Shown here piece after piece: positions 8,201 through 15,890 of a stretch of DNA of 64,000 nt. The first letter of the stretch is position 1. Each line of letters opens with the position of its first letter. A program made the translations under genes and the position numbers. The notes below the pieces were generated by a model, which was given only the letters and a program-made list of their open reading frames with translations, was not told the DNA's origin and did not search any database. Origin of the DNA: an uncultured bacterium (GTDB lineage: Bacteria > Planctomycetota > UBA1135 > GCA-002686595); assembly GCA_937896235.1 (NCBI GenBank), contig CALBMX010000109.1, positions 20,049 through 84,048 on the forward strand, read 5' to 3'.

Positions 8201-9331
8201 ATGAAGGAGTCCGCCAACCCAACCCCGAGCAAGATCCCCGTCGCGATTCTCGGAGCAACCGGCGCCGTCGGGCAGCGCTTTGTGGCCCTCTTGGCAGACC
8301 ATCCCTGGTTTGAGGTCGCGCGACTGTTCGCCTCGGAGAGGAGCGCCGGCAAGACCTACTCCGAAGCCGTGAGCTGGGTGTTGGACTCCCCCATCCCCCC
8401 CGCACTAGAGAACCATCTTTTGGAGTCCCTAGATCTGGGGGCGCTAGATGGCATCGAGCTTGTCTTCTCCGCATTGGGCTCCGAGGTCGCCGGCCCCATC
8501 GAGACCAGCCTCGCAGATGCCGGGCTACTCGTATTTTCCAATGCGAGCAGTCACCGCATGGCCAAGGATGTCCCGCTCGTCATCCCAGAGGTCAACCCCG
8601 ATCATCTCGCCCTCGCCAGCTGCCAGCCTCGCAGGAGTGGTGGCGCGATCATCACGAATCCCAACTGCTCTACCATTGGCCTCGTGTTGAGCCTAGCCCC
8701 ACTGCACAACGCCTTCGGGATACGCCGCGTCTCGCTTGTCACAAACCAGGCACTATCTGGAGCGGGGCTTGCGGATGGCGCGCTACTCAAGTTGCACGAC
8801 AACGTGATTCCGTTTATTCGCGGAGAAGAGGAGAAGCTCGCCCAAGAGACGAACAAGCTGCTTGGCGAGCTGCTTTTGGAGAGTGCCGAGGATGGAACTC
8901 TGGACTTCCAAATTGAACATGCAACCTTCCCCGTTTCCGCGACATGCATTCGCGTGCCCGTTTCTGACGGCCATCTACTCTCCGTATCGGTCGAGCTCGA
9001 CGAGCCAGCGACGCACGCCGAAGTCACTGCGGCGTGGCGCGAGTTCCGGGGCTTACCGCAAGATCGCCAGCTTCCAACAGCGCCTCTAAATCCACTCCAC
9101 GTGCTCGAAGAAGAGGACGCTCCGCAGCCAGCGAAACACCGCGACCTCGAGGGGGGGATGGCCGCCAGCGTGGGCCGTCTTCGCCCCGATGATTTCTACG
9201 GGGAGCACGGCGACCGGCGGCGCGGCTGGAAGTTTGTCACGCTCAGCCACAACACGGTGCGTGGCGCCGCCGGAGGTTCCATTCTCAATGCGGAGCTCTG
9301 GTTGGAGATGGCTGACGAAGCCCTAGAGTAG
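8201..9331 (+). CDS. asd: Aspartate-semialdehyde dehydrogenase
   Basis: 376 residues. It reduces aspartyl-4-phosphate to aspartate semialdehyde with NADPH. The N-terminal nucleotide motif is ILGATGAVGQRF. The active-site Cys lies in ITNPNCSTIGLVL, which resembles the archaeal/fungal-type ASADH (TNPNCxT) more than the enteric form. Substrate-handling elements ATFPVSATCIRVPVSDGH and GAAGGSILNAELW are present. The start at 8201 follows a C-rich leader without an obvious Shine-Dalgarno. Divergent from the operon carrying aspartokinase and homoserine dehydrogenase, so the three steps from aspartate to homoserine are all encoded here. Confidence 0.93.
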   Translation: MKESANPTPSKIPVAILGATGAVGQRFVALLADHPWFEVARLFASERSAGKTYSEAVSWVLDSPIPPALENHLLESLDLGALDGIELVFSALGSEVAGPIETSLADAGLLVFSNASSHRMAKDVPLVIPEVNPDHLALASCQPRRSGGAIITNPNCSTIGLVLSLAPLHNAFGIRRVSLVTNQALSGAGLADGALLKLHDNVIPFIRGEEEKLAQETNKLLGELLLESAEDGTLDFQIEHATFPVSATCIRVPVSDGHLLSVSVELDEPATHAEVTAAWREFRGLPQDRQLPTAPLNPLHVLEEEDAPQPAKHRDLEGGMAASVGRLRPDDFYGEHGDRRRGWKFVTLSHNTVRGAAGGSILNAELWLEMADEALE

Positions 9332-9546
9332 TGGTGTACTGCAAGTCGTCCGAATTCGGCAGCGAAGCTTGGGGGTCTAGAGAGTTGCCCAATCGTGCAA
9401 AGGGATGTCTCGTCACGACTTAGAGACCCGTTGGAGTTTGGGGCCTCGAGGCTCGCACAAGAGCCCACTTTGAGAAAGGGCCATGCTAGGAGTAGACTGC
9501 ATACAAACCTATGGCATCAGCGGGCTCAGCCCGCAGGAGGACTGCC

Positions 9547-10809
9547 ATGATCTATCGTTCCCTTCTCTCCCTGCGAAATCTCTTGGCCCCCCTCGGCATT
9601 CTCGCACTCGGAGTTCTTTCGCTCGCTCCCCCAGCGGACGCTCAGTGTTTTGTCCCCGACGGCTACGATTCCGCACCCTGTTGCTCGAACGTCACGCCCA
9701 CCCTGCCGACCTTCCCAGCCAGCTCCCTGCCGGGCAAGGGAATCTGTTGGACTAACTGCGCGCTCTCCGGCCAGGTCTGTACCAAGATCTCTCTTGGCGC
9801 ACCGATTCCGTCGACCGCGACCTGCACGCAGTACACTTCGATCTTGGATGTCTTTGACTGCAGTTCCGGTGCAACCCTGATGAAGGGCGTCGTCACCCTC
9901 GACTACACGCGGACCTGGAATGAGCAGGTCCCCACGAGCTCACTGCCGATTCAGGTCTGGCGCTTTGCTGCCAAGGTCGACATTGTCTCGCCCCTATCCG
10001 GAACGCCTGCGTGCCCCGTCCCTAGCTGCGCGCTGACACCAATCTCCACGGCATTCTACTACGGGTATGTCGACTACTCTCTAGACTGCGTAACTGGCGC
10101 ATTTGACACAGTGATTGTCCTCTACCACGGTTGTGACGAGTTCACCCACAAACCTGGATTCTCATCCGTTCCCGGTGCGTATCACCCCAATTCGACGTTC
10201 GCGATTGTCGCTCCGGATACTGCGGCGAACCCTTTTGTTCCCGGTGTCAACCTGCCGACAACTGGCGTCTTGATGAACGAGGCCATGCGGAGTGTCACGC
10301 CGAACGCCATCGGTACCTGCCTTGCCGAAGAGCACATCCAACAAGGTATATTCCAACCGCTAGTCTCGGGATGTCTATGCCCCCTTAGCCTCGCGCCTCC
10401 CCAACAATCGGGGGTCAGACTAAGTGCTTCCGGAATGTGTGGCGGCTCTTTCCAGAGTCTAAATCTATGGCCCGCTGCCCCTTGGTATGAGCTGGTGACG
10501 ACATCGATCGGTCGCTGGACAAACACGAGCACCTACCCCGGCCCCGAGAAGGCAAGTGTTGCCGAGGGGCTCCTTCTCTACACCAACATTTGCTCCACCT
10601 CGGGAGCCATCGAGACCTCTTTCGACATCTTCTATGGAGGCTTCACCGGCGGTGGGCAGTCGGTAATCACACCGGGGCCAGGCCCCACTCTCACTTCAAA
10701 TTTCTTGGACCTCGCGAGTAACTACTCCAACTTAGTCACGTCGCCTGTCGTGTTCCCGCTGTACGGGACGGTAGCTGCCACCGACCACCTGATCTATGTG
10801 AACCCCTAG
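9547..10809 (+). CDS. Secreted Cys-rich protein, unknown function
   Basis: 420 residues from the ATG at 9547, preceded by a perfect AGGAGG at 9535-9540, which decides this start over the ATG at 9511. Residues of about 10-33 are a signal peptide (LGILALGVLSLAPPADAQC, cleavage after ADA). The mature protein has many Cys residues, often in pairs or near-pairs (CCSN, CWTNC), suggesting disulfides and an extracytoplasmic location. No catalytic motif is recognised. Monocistronic: a strong terminator follows at 10862. Confidence 0.72.
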   Translation: MIYRSLLSLRNLLAPLGILALGVLSLAPPADAQCFVPDGYDSAPCCSNVTPTLPTFPASSLPGKGICWTNCALSGQVCTKISLGAPIPSTATCTQYTSILDVFDCSSGATLMKGVVTLDYTRTWNEQVPTSSLPIQVWRFAAKVDIVSPLSGTPACPVPSCALTPISTAFYYGYVDYSLDCVTGAFDTVIVLYHGCDEFTHKPGFSSVPGAYHPNSTFAIVAPDTAANPFVPGVNLPTTGVLMNEAMRSVTPNAIGTCLAEEHIQQGIFQPLVSGCLCPLSLAPPQQSGVRLSASGMCGGSFQSLNLWPAAPWYELVTTSIGRWTNTSTYPGPEKASVAEGLLLYTNICSTSGAIETSFDIFYGGFTGGGQSVITPGPGPTLTSNFLDLASNYSNLVTSPVVFPLYGTVAATDHLIYVNP

Positions 10810-10861
10810 ATCTGGGGGTTCCTTGACGGCAGGGGCGAGTCCGCCCCAAGGCCCTAATTGC

Positions 10862-10903
10862 GAGAATGGCCGGTAGATCGAAATCTACCGGCCATTCTCT
10901 TTT
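10862..10903 (+). terminator. Rho-independent terminator
   Basis: A perfect 17-bp stem GAGAATGGCCGGTAGAT (10862-10878) with loop CGAA pairs with 10883-10899 and is followed by TTTT at 10900-10903. It lies 53 bp after the stop of the secreted Cys-rich protein. Confidence 0.9.
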
Positions 10904-11016
10904 CCGGGCCGCGCAGGGTTGCACAGCCGGTCCGCTGAAAGCGTATGGATCTGTGTGAGGTTAGTCGACCCTCCGAGATCACTCTCCGTCCGTAGCGGGG
11001 AAGAGCTCGTCGTTAT

Positions 11017-12024
11017 CTATGCGCCGATTTTGATGTCAATGGCGTTGTTGAAGTAGATCATTCCACCCGCGTCGATGGTCCCGCCTTGCGTCGCGAAACC
11101 CATTCCCAAAAGGGAGGGATCGTTCGGCAGTGCAAAAAAGTGGGATCCCGCCTGCAGGTCCAACATGAGCAGGTTCGGCTGAAGCAGTAGCTCCCCAACT
11201 AGCGATCCACCAGGGAAGATTCCCTGTGTGGCTCCACCGAGAGAGACAGCAACAAAGGACAGCGGGTGCCCAGGTGTTAGCAAATCCACCGTAGCTGTCC
11301 ATCCCGTGAGGATGCTGGGCGCGGAGGTGGACGTATAACCCACGGGGTTGCCGCCTGCGCCATTGCGAATTTTAGTCGTTCCACTTGCATGAATCGCCAT
11401 GTTGTCGTGGCCAACATTCCATTGCTGGAAGATCGCGAAGAACTCGGGATTCAACCAAAAGATCTCGACCTGATCGACGCTGGTGATGACATCGTTCCAG
11501 GTAACTCCCGGACGGAACATACCGCCGTCACCGGCCCAACCACCTTTCCATCCGAGAGGAACGGCGGAGGTGTCCTGACTGGGAATAGCGAAATCGAAAC
11601 TCTTCCAACCCGCGCCCTTTAGAGGGATGTTTGGCCCGACATAGAAGGCGTAGTCATCGTCGGTCACGCCTGCGGTCCCCTTGGTATCGCGAAGCAAGAT
11701 CGACATTTCGAAGCCGCTGCCGTTGCCGAAATTCATGTCGTGCAAAATGGCATCAAACGTAAGGCGACTCACGCCTGCTGCCCGCCAGTCCCCTTTTAGC
11801 TTCGAGCTTGTTGTGGTGAAAATGGGTGCGAAAGTATCCGCAACCGGCTGGTGCAGGTAGCCGCCGGGGTTGCCGCCAGTCGCCTCGATGACATCGCCGG
11901 TATTGTAGGTCCAACCCGCCTTGTTGATGCCCGTGTCGAAGTTGTCAAAAGTCGCCATCTGGGCACTGGCCACGGATCCGTGGGCAAGTAGAGCAAGGAA
12001 AGCGAGTGAGAAAATGTGCTTCAT
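11017..12024 (-). CDS. Secreted beta-rich protein with C-terminal domain common in planctomycete exported proteins
   Basis: 335 residues. The signal peptide is MKHIFSLAFLALLAHGSVASA with likely cleavage after ASA. Residues of about 25-210 look like a laminin-G/carbohydrate-binding-type beta sandwich (FDNFDTGINKAGW at the start, WKSFDFAIPS, VDQVEIFWLNPEFF). Residues of about 220-335 contain RNGAGGNPVGYTSTSAPSI, GWTATVDLL and a terminal NNAIDIKIGA, a layout I associate with a C-terminal domain repeated in many large planctomycete exported proteins. No enzyme residues are seen; a surface or carbohydrate-binding role is possible. Confidence 0.68.
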   Translation of the reverse strand: MKHIFSLAFLALLAHGSVASAQMATFDNFDTGINKAGWTYNTGDVIEATGGNPGGYLHQPVADTFAPIFTTTSSKLKGDWRAAGVSRLTFDAILHDMNFGNGSGFEMSILLRDTKGTAGVTDDDYAFYVGPNIPLKGAGWKSFDFAIPSQDTSAVPLGWKGGWAGDGGMFRPGVTWNDVITSVDQVEIFWLNPEFFAIFQQWNVGHDNMAIHASGTTKIRNGAGGNPVGYTSTSAPSILTGWTATVDLLTPGHPLSFVAVSLGGATQGIFPGGSLVGELLLQPNLLMLDLQAGSHFFALPNDPSLLGMGFATQGGTIDAGGMIYFNNAIDIKIGA

Positions 12025-12092
12025 GAGTAGAGGGAGGTGTTTGTGGAGGACAAAAAGAGTCAGTTCAATCCTTAGGATACAACCGATCCCAA

Positions 12093-12129
12093 GGGCTGGT
12101 CAAAGTTTCTCTGAAACTTTGACCAGCCC
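12093..12129. repeat. Perfect 17-bp inverted repeat between divergent genes
   Basis: GGGCTGGTCAAAGTTTC (12093-12109), a TCT loop, then the exact complement at 12113-12129, followed on the + strand by GTTTC. It would be a very stable hairpin resembling a terminator, yet it sits between the starts of two divergent genes where no annotated transcript ends. Confidence 0.75.
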
Positions 12130-12202
12130 GTTTCGGCCCTTGCTCTAGGCCTAGAATCAGGATAGGATGGGGAACGTTCAGCCTCCCCCTTTATCAATTT
12201 AG

Positions 12203-13414
12203 ATGCAGACAGCCAAGACACTCCGCAAGACTCTGACCGACACGGGGATAGAGCTAAAAAGTAGTCTCATGGCAGTCCTGGCGGGCATTCCAGAGGGGGC
12301 CCAGGGGCCGCAGCGACTTGGGACGGCCCTTGGATTGGACAAGGTTTTCGCCCACAGGCTTCTCAAGGCCCTCCGCGATGACGACCCGCTCGCCGCCTTG
12401 CAGCATGCCCCCGGACCCGACCCCCTGCGACGCTTTTTGCGCGCCGCAAAAAAGCGCGGGATCCCCACCCGGGTGCTCGCTCGGGCTTCGCAAGCGATCG
12501 ATACCTTCCAGGCGGTCTTGCGCGAAGACATTGGCGATCGCTCGCAGCTCGACGCGATCCTTTCCGCATGGCTGCCTAGTGCTCGCACAGAGTTTGAGAT
12601 TCGACGCAGGCAGTCCGTTTTCAAGGCGCGCAGCCAGCTACTTGGGATCTCCGCCGAGACGAATCTAGCTACGGTCATCCTGCATCCCTCCACCACGGGC
12701 GAGGGGATCGATGTCGTCTGGCTTGCCGGCCTCTATAGCTTGCAGCGTTGGCGCCCGGGTGCGCGGACGAAGCTCACCACCCGCCGTTTTGTGACTGCGG
12801 GAAAGGACCGCCGCCCCACAACCCTAGAAGGCGAGCGCGTAGAGTGCCTTGAGGGCCTGCGCTTGGACGCCTTCTGTGCTGCAAAACCTGCGGAGCTCGA
12901 GGTTAATCGAGTGGGCGAACGCGTTCAGTACATTCTTGCCGGTGACCAATTCGGTCGTAAGGCGACCACCGATCTCCTGCTCGCCGAAGTCAACCTCGAC
13001 GAGATGCCCCGCACTCCTGTCGAAGGGCGCAAACCGTATGTTTTTGCGGAGATAGCAACGCCGTCTAAGATGCTCTTGTTTGATGTCCTCGTGCACGAAG
13101 ATCTGTACACAGGTGCAACGCCGGAGCTGGGAACTTACGACACTTCATTTGACGGCGTCGTCGATGTCAATGACCCCTCGTGCGAAATTGATCGCGTGGA
13201 TTCCTCGGACCGCCTCGAGTTTATAGGCAGAGGTACGAGCTCATTCCCCGTCCCCGAGGTCCCGAAACACGCGGAGCTACTCAAGCATGTCTTTTCGAGC
13301 CTAACTTGGAATCCAGACAAGTTTATGGGCTGGCGAGCGCGTGTCGACTACCCGCTGTACGGGACGCAAGTTGTCGTCAGCTTTGTGACTCCTTCCAGTG
13401 AAAAGGCCGACTAG
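12203..13414 (+). CDS. Conserved-looking hypothetical protein with possible N-terminal HTH
   Basis: 403 residues; I do not recognise the family. Residues of about 30-65 (GPQRLGTALGLDKVFAHRLLKALRDDD) look like a helix-turn-helix region, where a length-limited regulator domain would sit. The rest is mixed alpha/beta, with a region around VVWLAGLYSLQRWRPG and a C-terminal RARVDYPLYGTQVVVSFVTP strand pair. No signal peptide or membrane segment, so cytoplasmic. The stop codon overlaps the stop of the convergent anti-sigma gene (CTAG at 13411-13414). A DNA-binding role is only an inference. Confidence 0.55.
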   Translation: MQTAKTLRKTLTDTGIELKSSLMAVLAGIPEGAQGPQRLGTALGLDKVFAHRLLKALRDDDPLAALQHAPGPDPLRRFLRAAKKRGIPTRVLARASQAIDTFQAVLREDIGDRSQLDAILSAWLPSARTEFEIRRRQSVFKARSQLLGISAETNLATVILHPSTTGEGIDVVWLAGLYSLQRWRPGARTKLTTRRFVTAGKDRRPTTLEGERVECLEGLRLDAFCAAKPAELEVNRVGERVQYILAGDQFGRKATTDLLLAEVNLDEMPRTPVEGRKPYVFAEIATPSKMLLFDVLVHEDLYTGATPELGTYDTSFDGVVDVNDPSCEIDRVDSSDRLEFIGRGTSSFPVPEVPKHAELLKHVFSSLTWNPDKFMGWRARVDYPLYGTQVVVSFVTPSSEKAD

Positions 13415-14184
13415 AAATAGCCTAGATACCCGAGGGACTCTAGCGAGTCCAAATACGAAGGGGCCTTCCGCTGCTCCACGGCTTCCGCAGCCTCGGGGTG
13501 CTCCGCCAACCCCTCTTGGTAGGTCTCTTGCGCGAGTTGAAAATCGCCCAGCTCACGGTAAATATCACCGCGCAACAAGAACACCTCAGCCCTATCCGAC
13601 TGGACCGGGAAGGAGGCCTGCAATGAGTCCAAGACCTCAAGGGCTCCGCCCGAGTCCTTGGCCTGAAGGTGCAGTCGGGCAAGCGCAAGCATCACGTCAG
13701 GTGCACGCTCATTTGTTGCGTCGAGTTCAAGCGCTTTCGACAGGCCTTCGATCGCCGGGCCCCACTCCTGTAGGTTGCCGTGGGCAAGGCCCCCTTGAAC
13801 AAGTGAGTCAAAATCGAATCCGCTGCGCTTTCCATTCCACGCCAAGATGGCGACAGCGAGCATGCTAGCTGCCGCTGCTAGGACCATGTTGAGCTTTCGC
13901 GAGCCGGGACCCGTGGCTGGCCTCTTTGTCGAGGGCGCCTGCCGAGTCTTAGCGTCGACCTTGTGTTTCTTGGATTCATCCAAAATGGATGTAGCGACGC
14001 CTTCGCTGATCTCGAGCTCCGGCATGCCTCGGTAGACCGATTGGATCTCCCTGTAGCTTGCGATTTCTGCCGCACAAGTCGCACAGCCCGCTAGGTGCAT
14101 CTCAATGCCTATCCGAACGTTCTCTGTGAGGATTCCGTCCAAGTAGTCAACTAGGAAAGTCTCAAGTTCCTTGCAATTATTCAT
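13411..14184 (-). CDS. Membrane anti-sigma factor with zinc finger and C-terminal TPRs
   Basis: 257 residues from the ATG at 14184, which has GGAGG just upstream and lies within the end of the sigma gene (8-nt overlap). Residues 30-37 contain HxxxCxxC (His30, Cys34, Cys37), the zinc anti-sigma (ZAS/zf-HC2) motif. A single membrane span lies at about 98-117 (NMVLAAAASMLAVAILAW). The periplasmic part of about 130-245 holds TPR-like repeats (AHGNLQEWGPAIEGLSKALEL; RGDIYRELGDFQLAQETYQEGL). In this family the N-terminal ZAS domain sequesters the cognate ECF sigma; the TPR tail may sense a partner outside the cytoplasm. Confidence 0.85.
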   Translation of the reverse strand: MNNCKELETFLVDYLDGILTENVRIGIEMHLAGCATCAAEIASYREIQSVYRGMPELEISEGVATSILDESKKHKVDAKTRQAPSTKRPATGPGSRKLNMVLAAAASMLAVAILAWNGKRSGFDFDSLVQGGLAHGNLQEWGPAIEGLSKALELDATNERAPDVMLALARLHLQAKDSGGALEVLDSLQASFPVQSDRAEVFLLRGDIYRELGDFQLAQETYQEGLAEHPEAAEAVEQRKAPSYLDSLESLGYLGYF

Positions 14185-15028
14185 GAGGTCCTCCGGCTGC
14201 GGCGAGTGGATCAAAACCACTCTCTAAAAGGTGACGTCGCAGCGCTACCAACGCGTAGCGCATTCGACTTTTGGCAGTTGCAACCCCGCATCCCGTCAAC
14301 TCGGCGATGCGCTCGTAGTCCAGCTCTGCGCGCTCTCGAAGTAGGAACACCTCGCGCTGGCTGTCAGGTAACTTGAGTAGCGCCCCCTGAATGCGCTCGA
14401 AAAACTCGCTCCCTTCCGCTTCTCGTGCGGGGTCCACGCTGCTCACGCCGCTCTCGACAACCCCGTCTAGCCCACTCTCGTTGGAATCACTCCCCATCGC
14501 GCTCTCCAGGATCTCTGCACCTCGCACACCGAGCCTGCGCTGACGATCCGTTGTAGTGTTGCGGGCAATCGCGTAGAGCCAGCCTCGAAAAGACCGCTTG
14601 CCATCAAACTGAGAGGCACTGCGCACAAGCTTGAGGAAGACATCTTGGAACACATCCTCGGCCGCGGGGAGGTCACCGACATGGTGCAGGAGAAAGGTGA
14701 ACAACTGCCTTCGGTAGCGGGTGAAGAGCACCTCAAACGCACCGCTATCGCCGCCTTGATACAACGCCATAAGCGCCTCGTCCGATTGCTCGAGCGAGGT
14801 CCCCAGAGCGCGGCGCGGGGTCTTCTCCTTCAGGGCTTGTAAGCCCCCAACGTTTCTAGAGACCTTTGCGGGTGAGGGCTGCGCCGATCGTTTGGTTGGA
14901 ACATCGCCGGGTGAAGATCGGCTGACCACTTTTGCACCCAATCCAAGGTGCGCGACGCCCTGAGATTTGGCATGAACCCCCGACCGAGTACCCCGCACGG
15001 TTTGTGCGGATCGCCGAGTCGACCCCAT
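14177..15028 (-). CDS. ECF-type RNA polymerase sigma factor
   Basis: Up to 283 residues. Sigma region 2 is DSGAFEVLFTRYRRQL through AAEDVFQDVFLKLVR and FRGWLYAIARNTTTD. Region 4 is LPDSQREVFLLRERAELDYERIAELTGCGVATAKSRMRYALVALRR. A Ser/Asp/Gly/Glu-rich linker separates them. The first 80 residues are basic, unlike ECF sigmas, and the ATG at 15028 has AGGAGG only one base away, so translation may begin further in at a non-ATG codon. Coupled by an 8-nt overlap to its anti-sigma gene. Confidence 0.86.
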   Translation of the reverse strand: MGSTRRSAQTVRGTRSGVHAKSQGVAHLGLGAKVVSRSSPGDVPTKRSAQPSPAKVSRNVGGLQALKEKTPRRALGTSLEQSDEALMALYQGGDSGAFEVLFTRYRRQLFTFLLHHVGDLPAAEDVFQDVFLKLVRSASQFDGKRSFRGWLYAIARNTTTDRQRRLGVRGAEILESAMGSDSNESGLDGVVESGVSSVDPAREAEGSEFFERIQGALLKLPDSQREVFLLRERAELDYERIAELTGCGVATAKSRMRYALVALRRHLLESGFDPLAAAGGPHE

Positions 15029-15253
15029 GCCTCCTCATACCTACCCAACTGTTGCAATTCCATCGTGTCGATCATAACTTTCCCGTCCGTAGAGACCGAC
15101 GCTTGAACGGACCCGAGGATCTAATCGATTCGAAATTCTTCCCCCCCCCGGCCTGCCGGAGTGTCACAGACCGCCCTATGGTTCCCACTTCAGTTGTAAC
15201 CGTCGCCTGACGCCCACCTTTACGGCCCCGCTATGCTCGTCAGAATACGGGGC

Positions 15254-15580
15254 ATGCAAAAATCCCATTACGGCCCCGCCGAAGTTCGGCGCTTCCTTGA
15301 TCAGCGGCGCAGTGACCACCTGACACTCGAACAACTTTCGGCCCTCTCCGGCATCCCGATTCACGTCTTCACCTACCGGATCAGTCAGGAGAAGAAGGCT
15401 GCTCTCACTGCCGCCGAAGTCGCCCCCACCTTCCTAGAACTCGTGCCTTCTACGCAGCCCGAGACGCCTTCAGGCTCCAGTGGCACCGAGCTCTTGCTCC
15501 CCTGTGGAACTCGCGCACTCCTTGCGCCCGACTTTGACGAGGCGAGCCTCGCTCGCCTGCTCTCAGCAGCGCGTTGCTAA
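15254..15580 (+). CDS. Orphan IS66 TnpA-like accessory protein
   Basis: 108 residues (an alternative ATG at 15233 adds 7). The plan matches the small first protein of IS66-type elements: an N-terminal helical/HTH part (AEVRRFLDQRRSDHLTLEQLSALSGIPIHVFTYRIS), a variable linker, FLELVP, and a C-terminal LLLPCGTRALLAPDFDEASLARLLSA. No tnpB or tnpC follows and no terminal inverted repeats are evident. It is either a remnant of an IS66 element or a domesticated regulator-like copy. Confidence 0.6.
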   Translation: MQKSHYGPAEVRRFLDQRRSDHLTLEQLSALSGIPIHVFTYRISQEKKAALTAAEVAPTFLELVPSTQPETPSGSSGTELLLPCGTRALLAPDFDEASLARLLSAARC

Positions 15581-15890
15581 GCCTCGATTCGCAGTCGGCG
15601 ATTTACCCCCGTGAACGCTTACGTATGAATAGGCAAAGCCCACCGCTTGGGGTCCGCAAGAAAGGAAAGGCCCCATATGGACTCTTCGGTCCATATGGCC
15701 GCCACCAATCGATGCTCGTTCGAAGGGAGCCTCCGCTCTGGTTCGAAAGAGGTTGGCTCCCAGACACCGCAGTGTTTCGAATCCGTTTTCTCCGGAAATA
15801 CCTCACAATCCATAGGCCCCAAAATGGACCTCTTATGTCTAAATGATGAGATACAGTTCCCTGTTCGGTTTACTACCTCCCCGAAGAACT
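15581..15890. other. Intergenic region with a CCATATGG hairpin
   Basis: 310 bp with no convincing gene. A 90-residue open frame at 15574-15846 has no recognisable composition. The notable element is an inverted repeat, CCATATGGAC (15673-15682) and GTCCATATGG (15689-15698) with a 6-nt loop, whose arms each contain the self-palindrome CCATATGG. It lies about 190 bp upstream of the hydrolase gene and may be leader structure or an operator. Confidence 0.4.

Noticed and set aside
15574..15846. 90-codon open frame after the IS66-like gene
   Set aside because: No Shine-Dalgarno, basic/aromatic composition without pattern, and it spans the CCATATGG hairpin; more likely non-coding.
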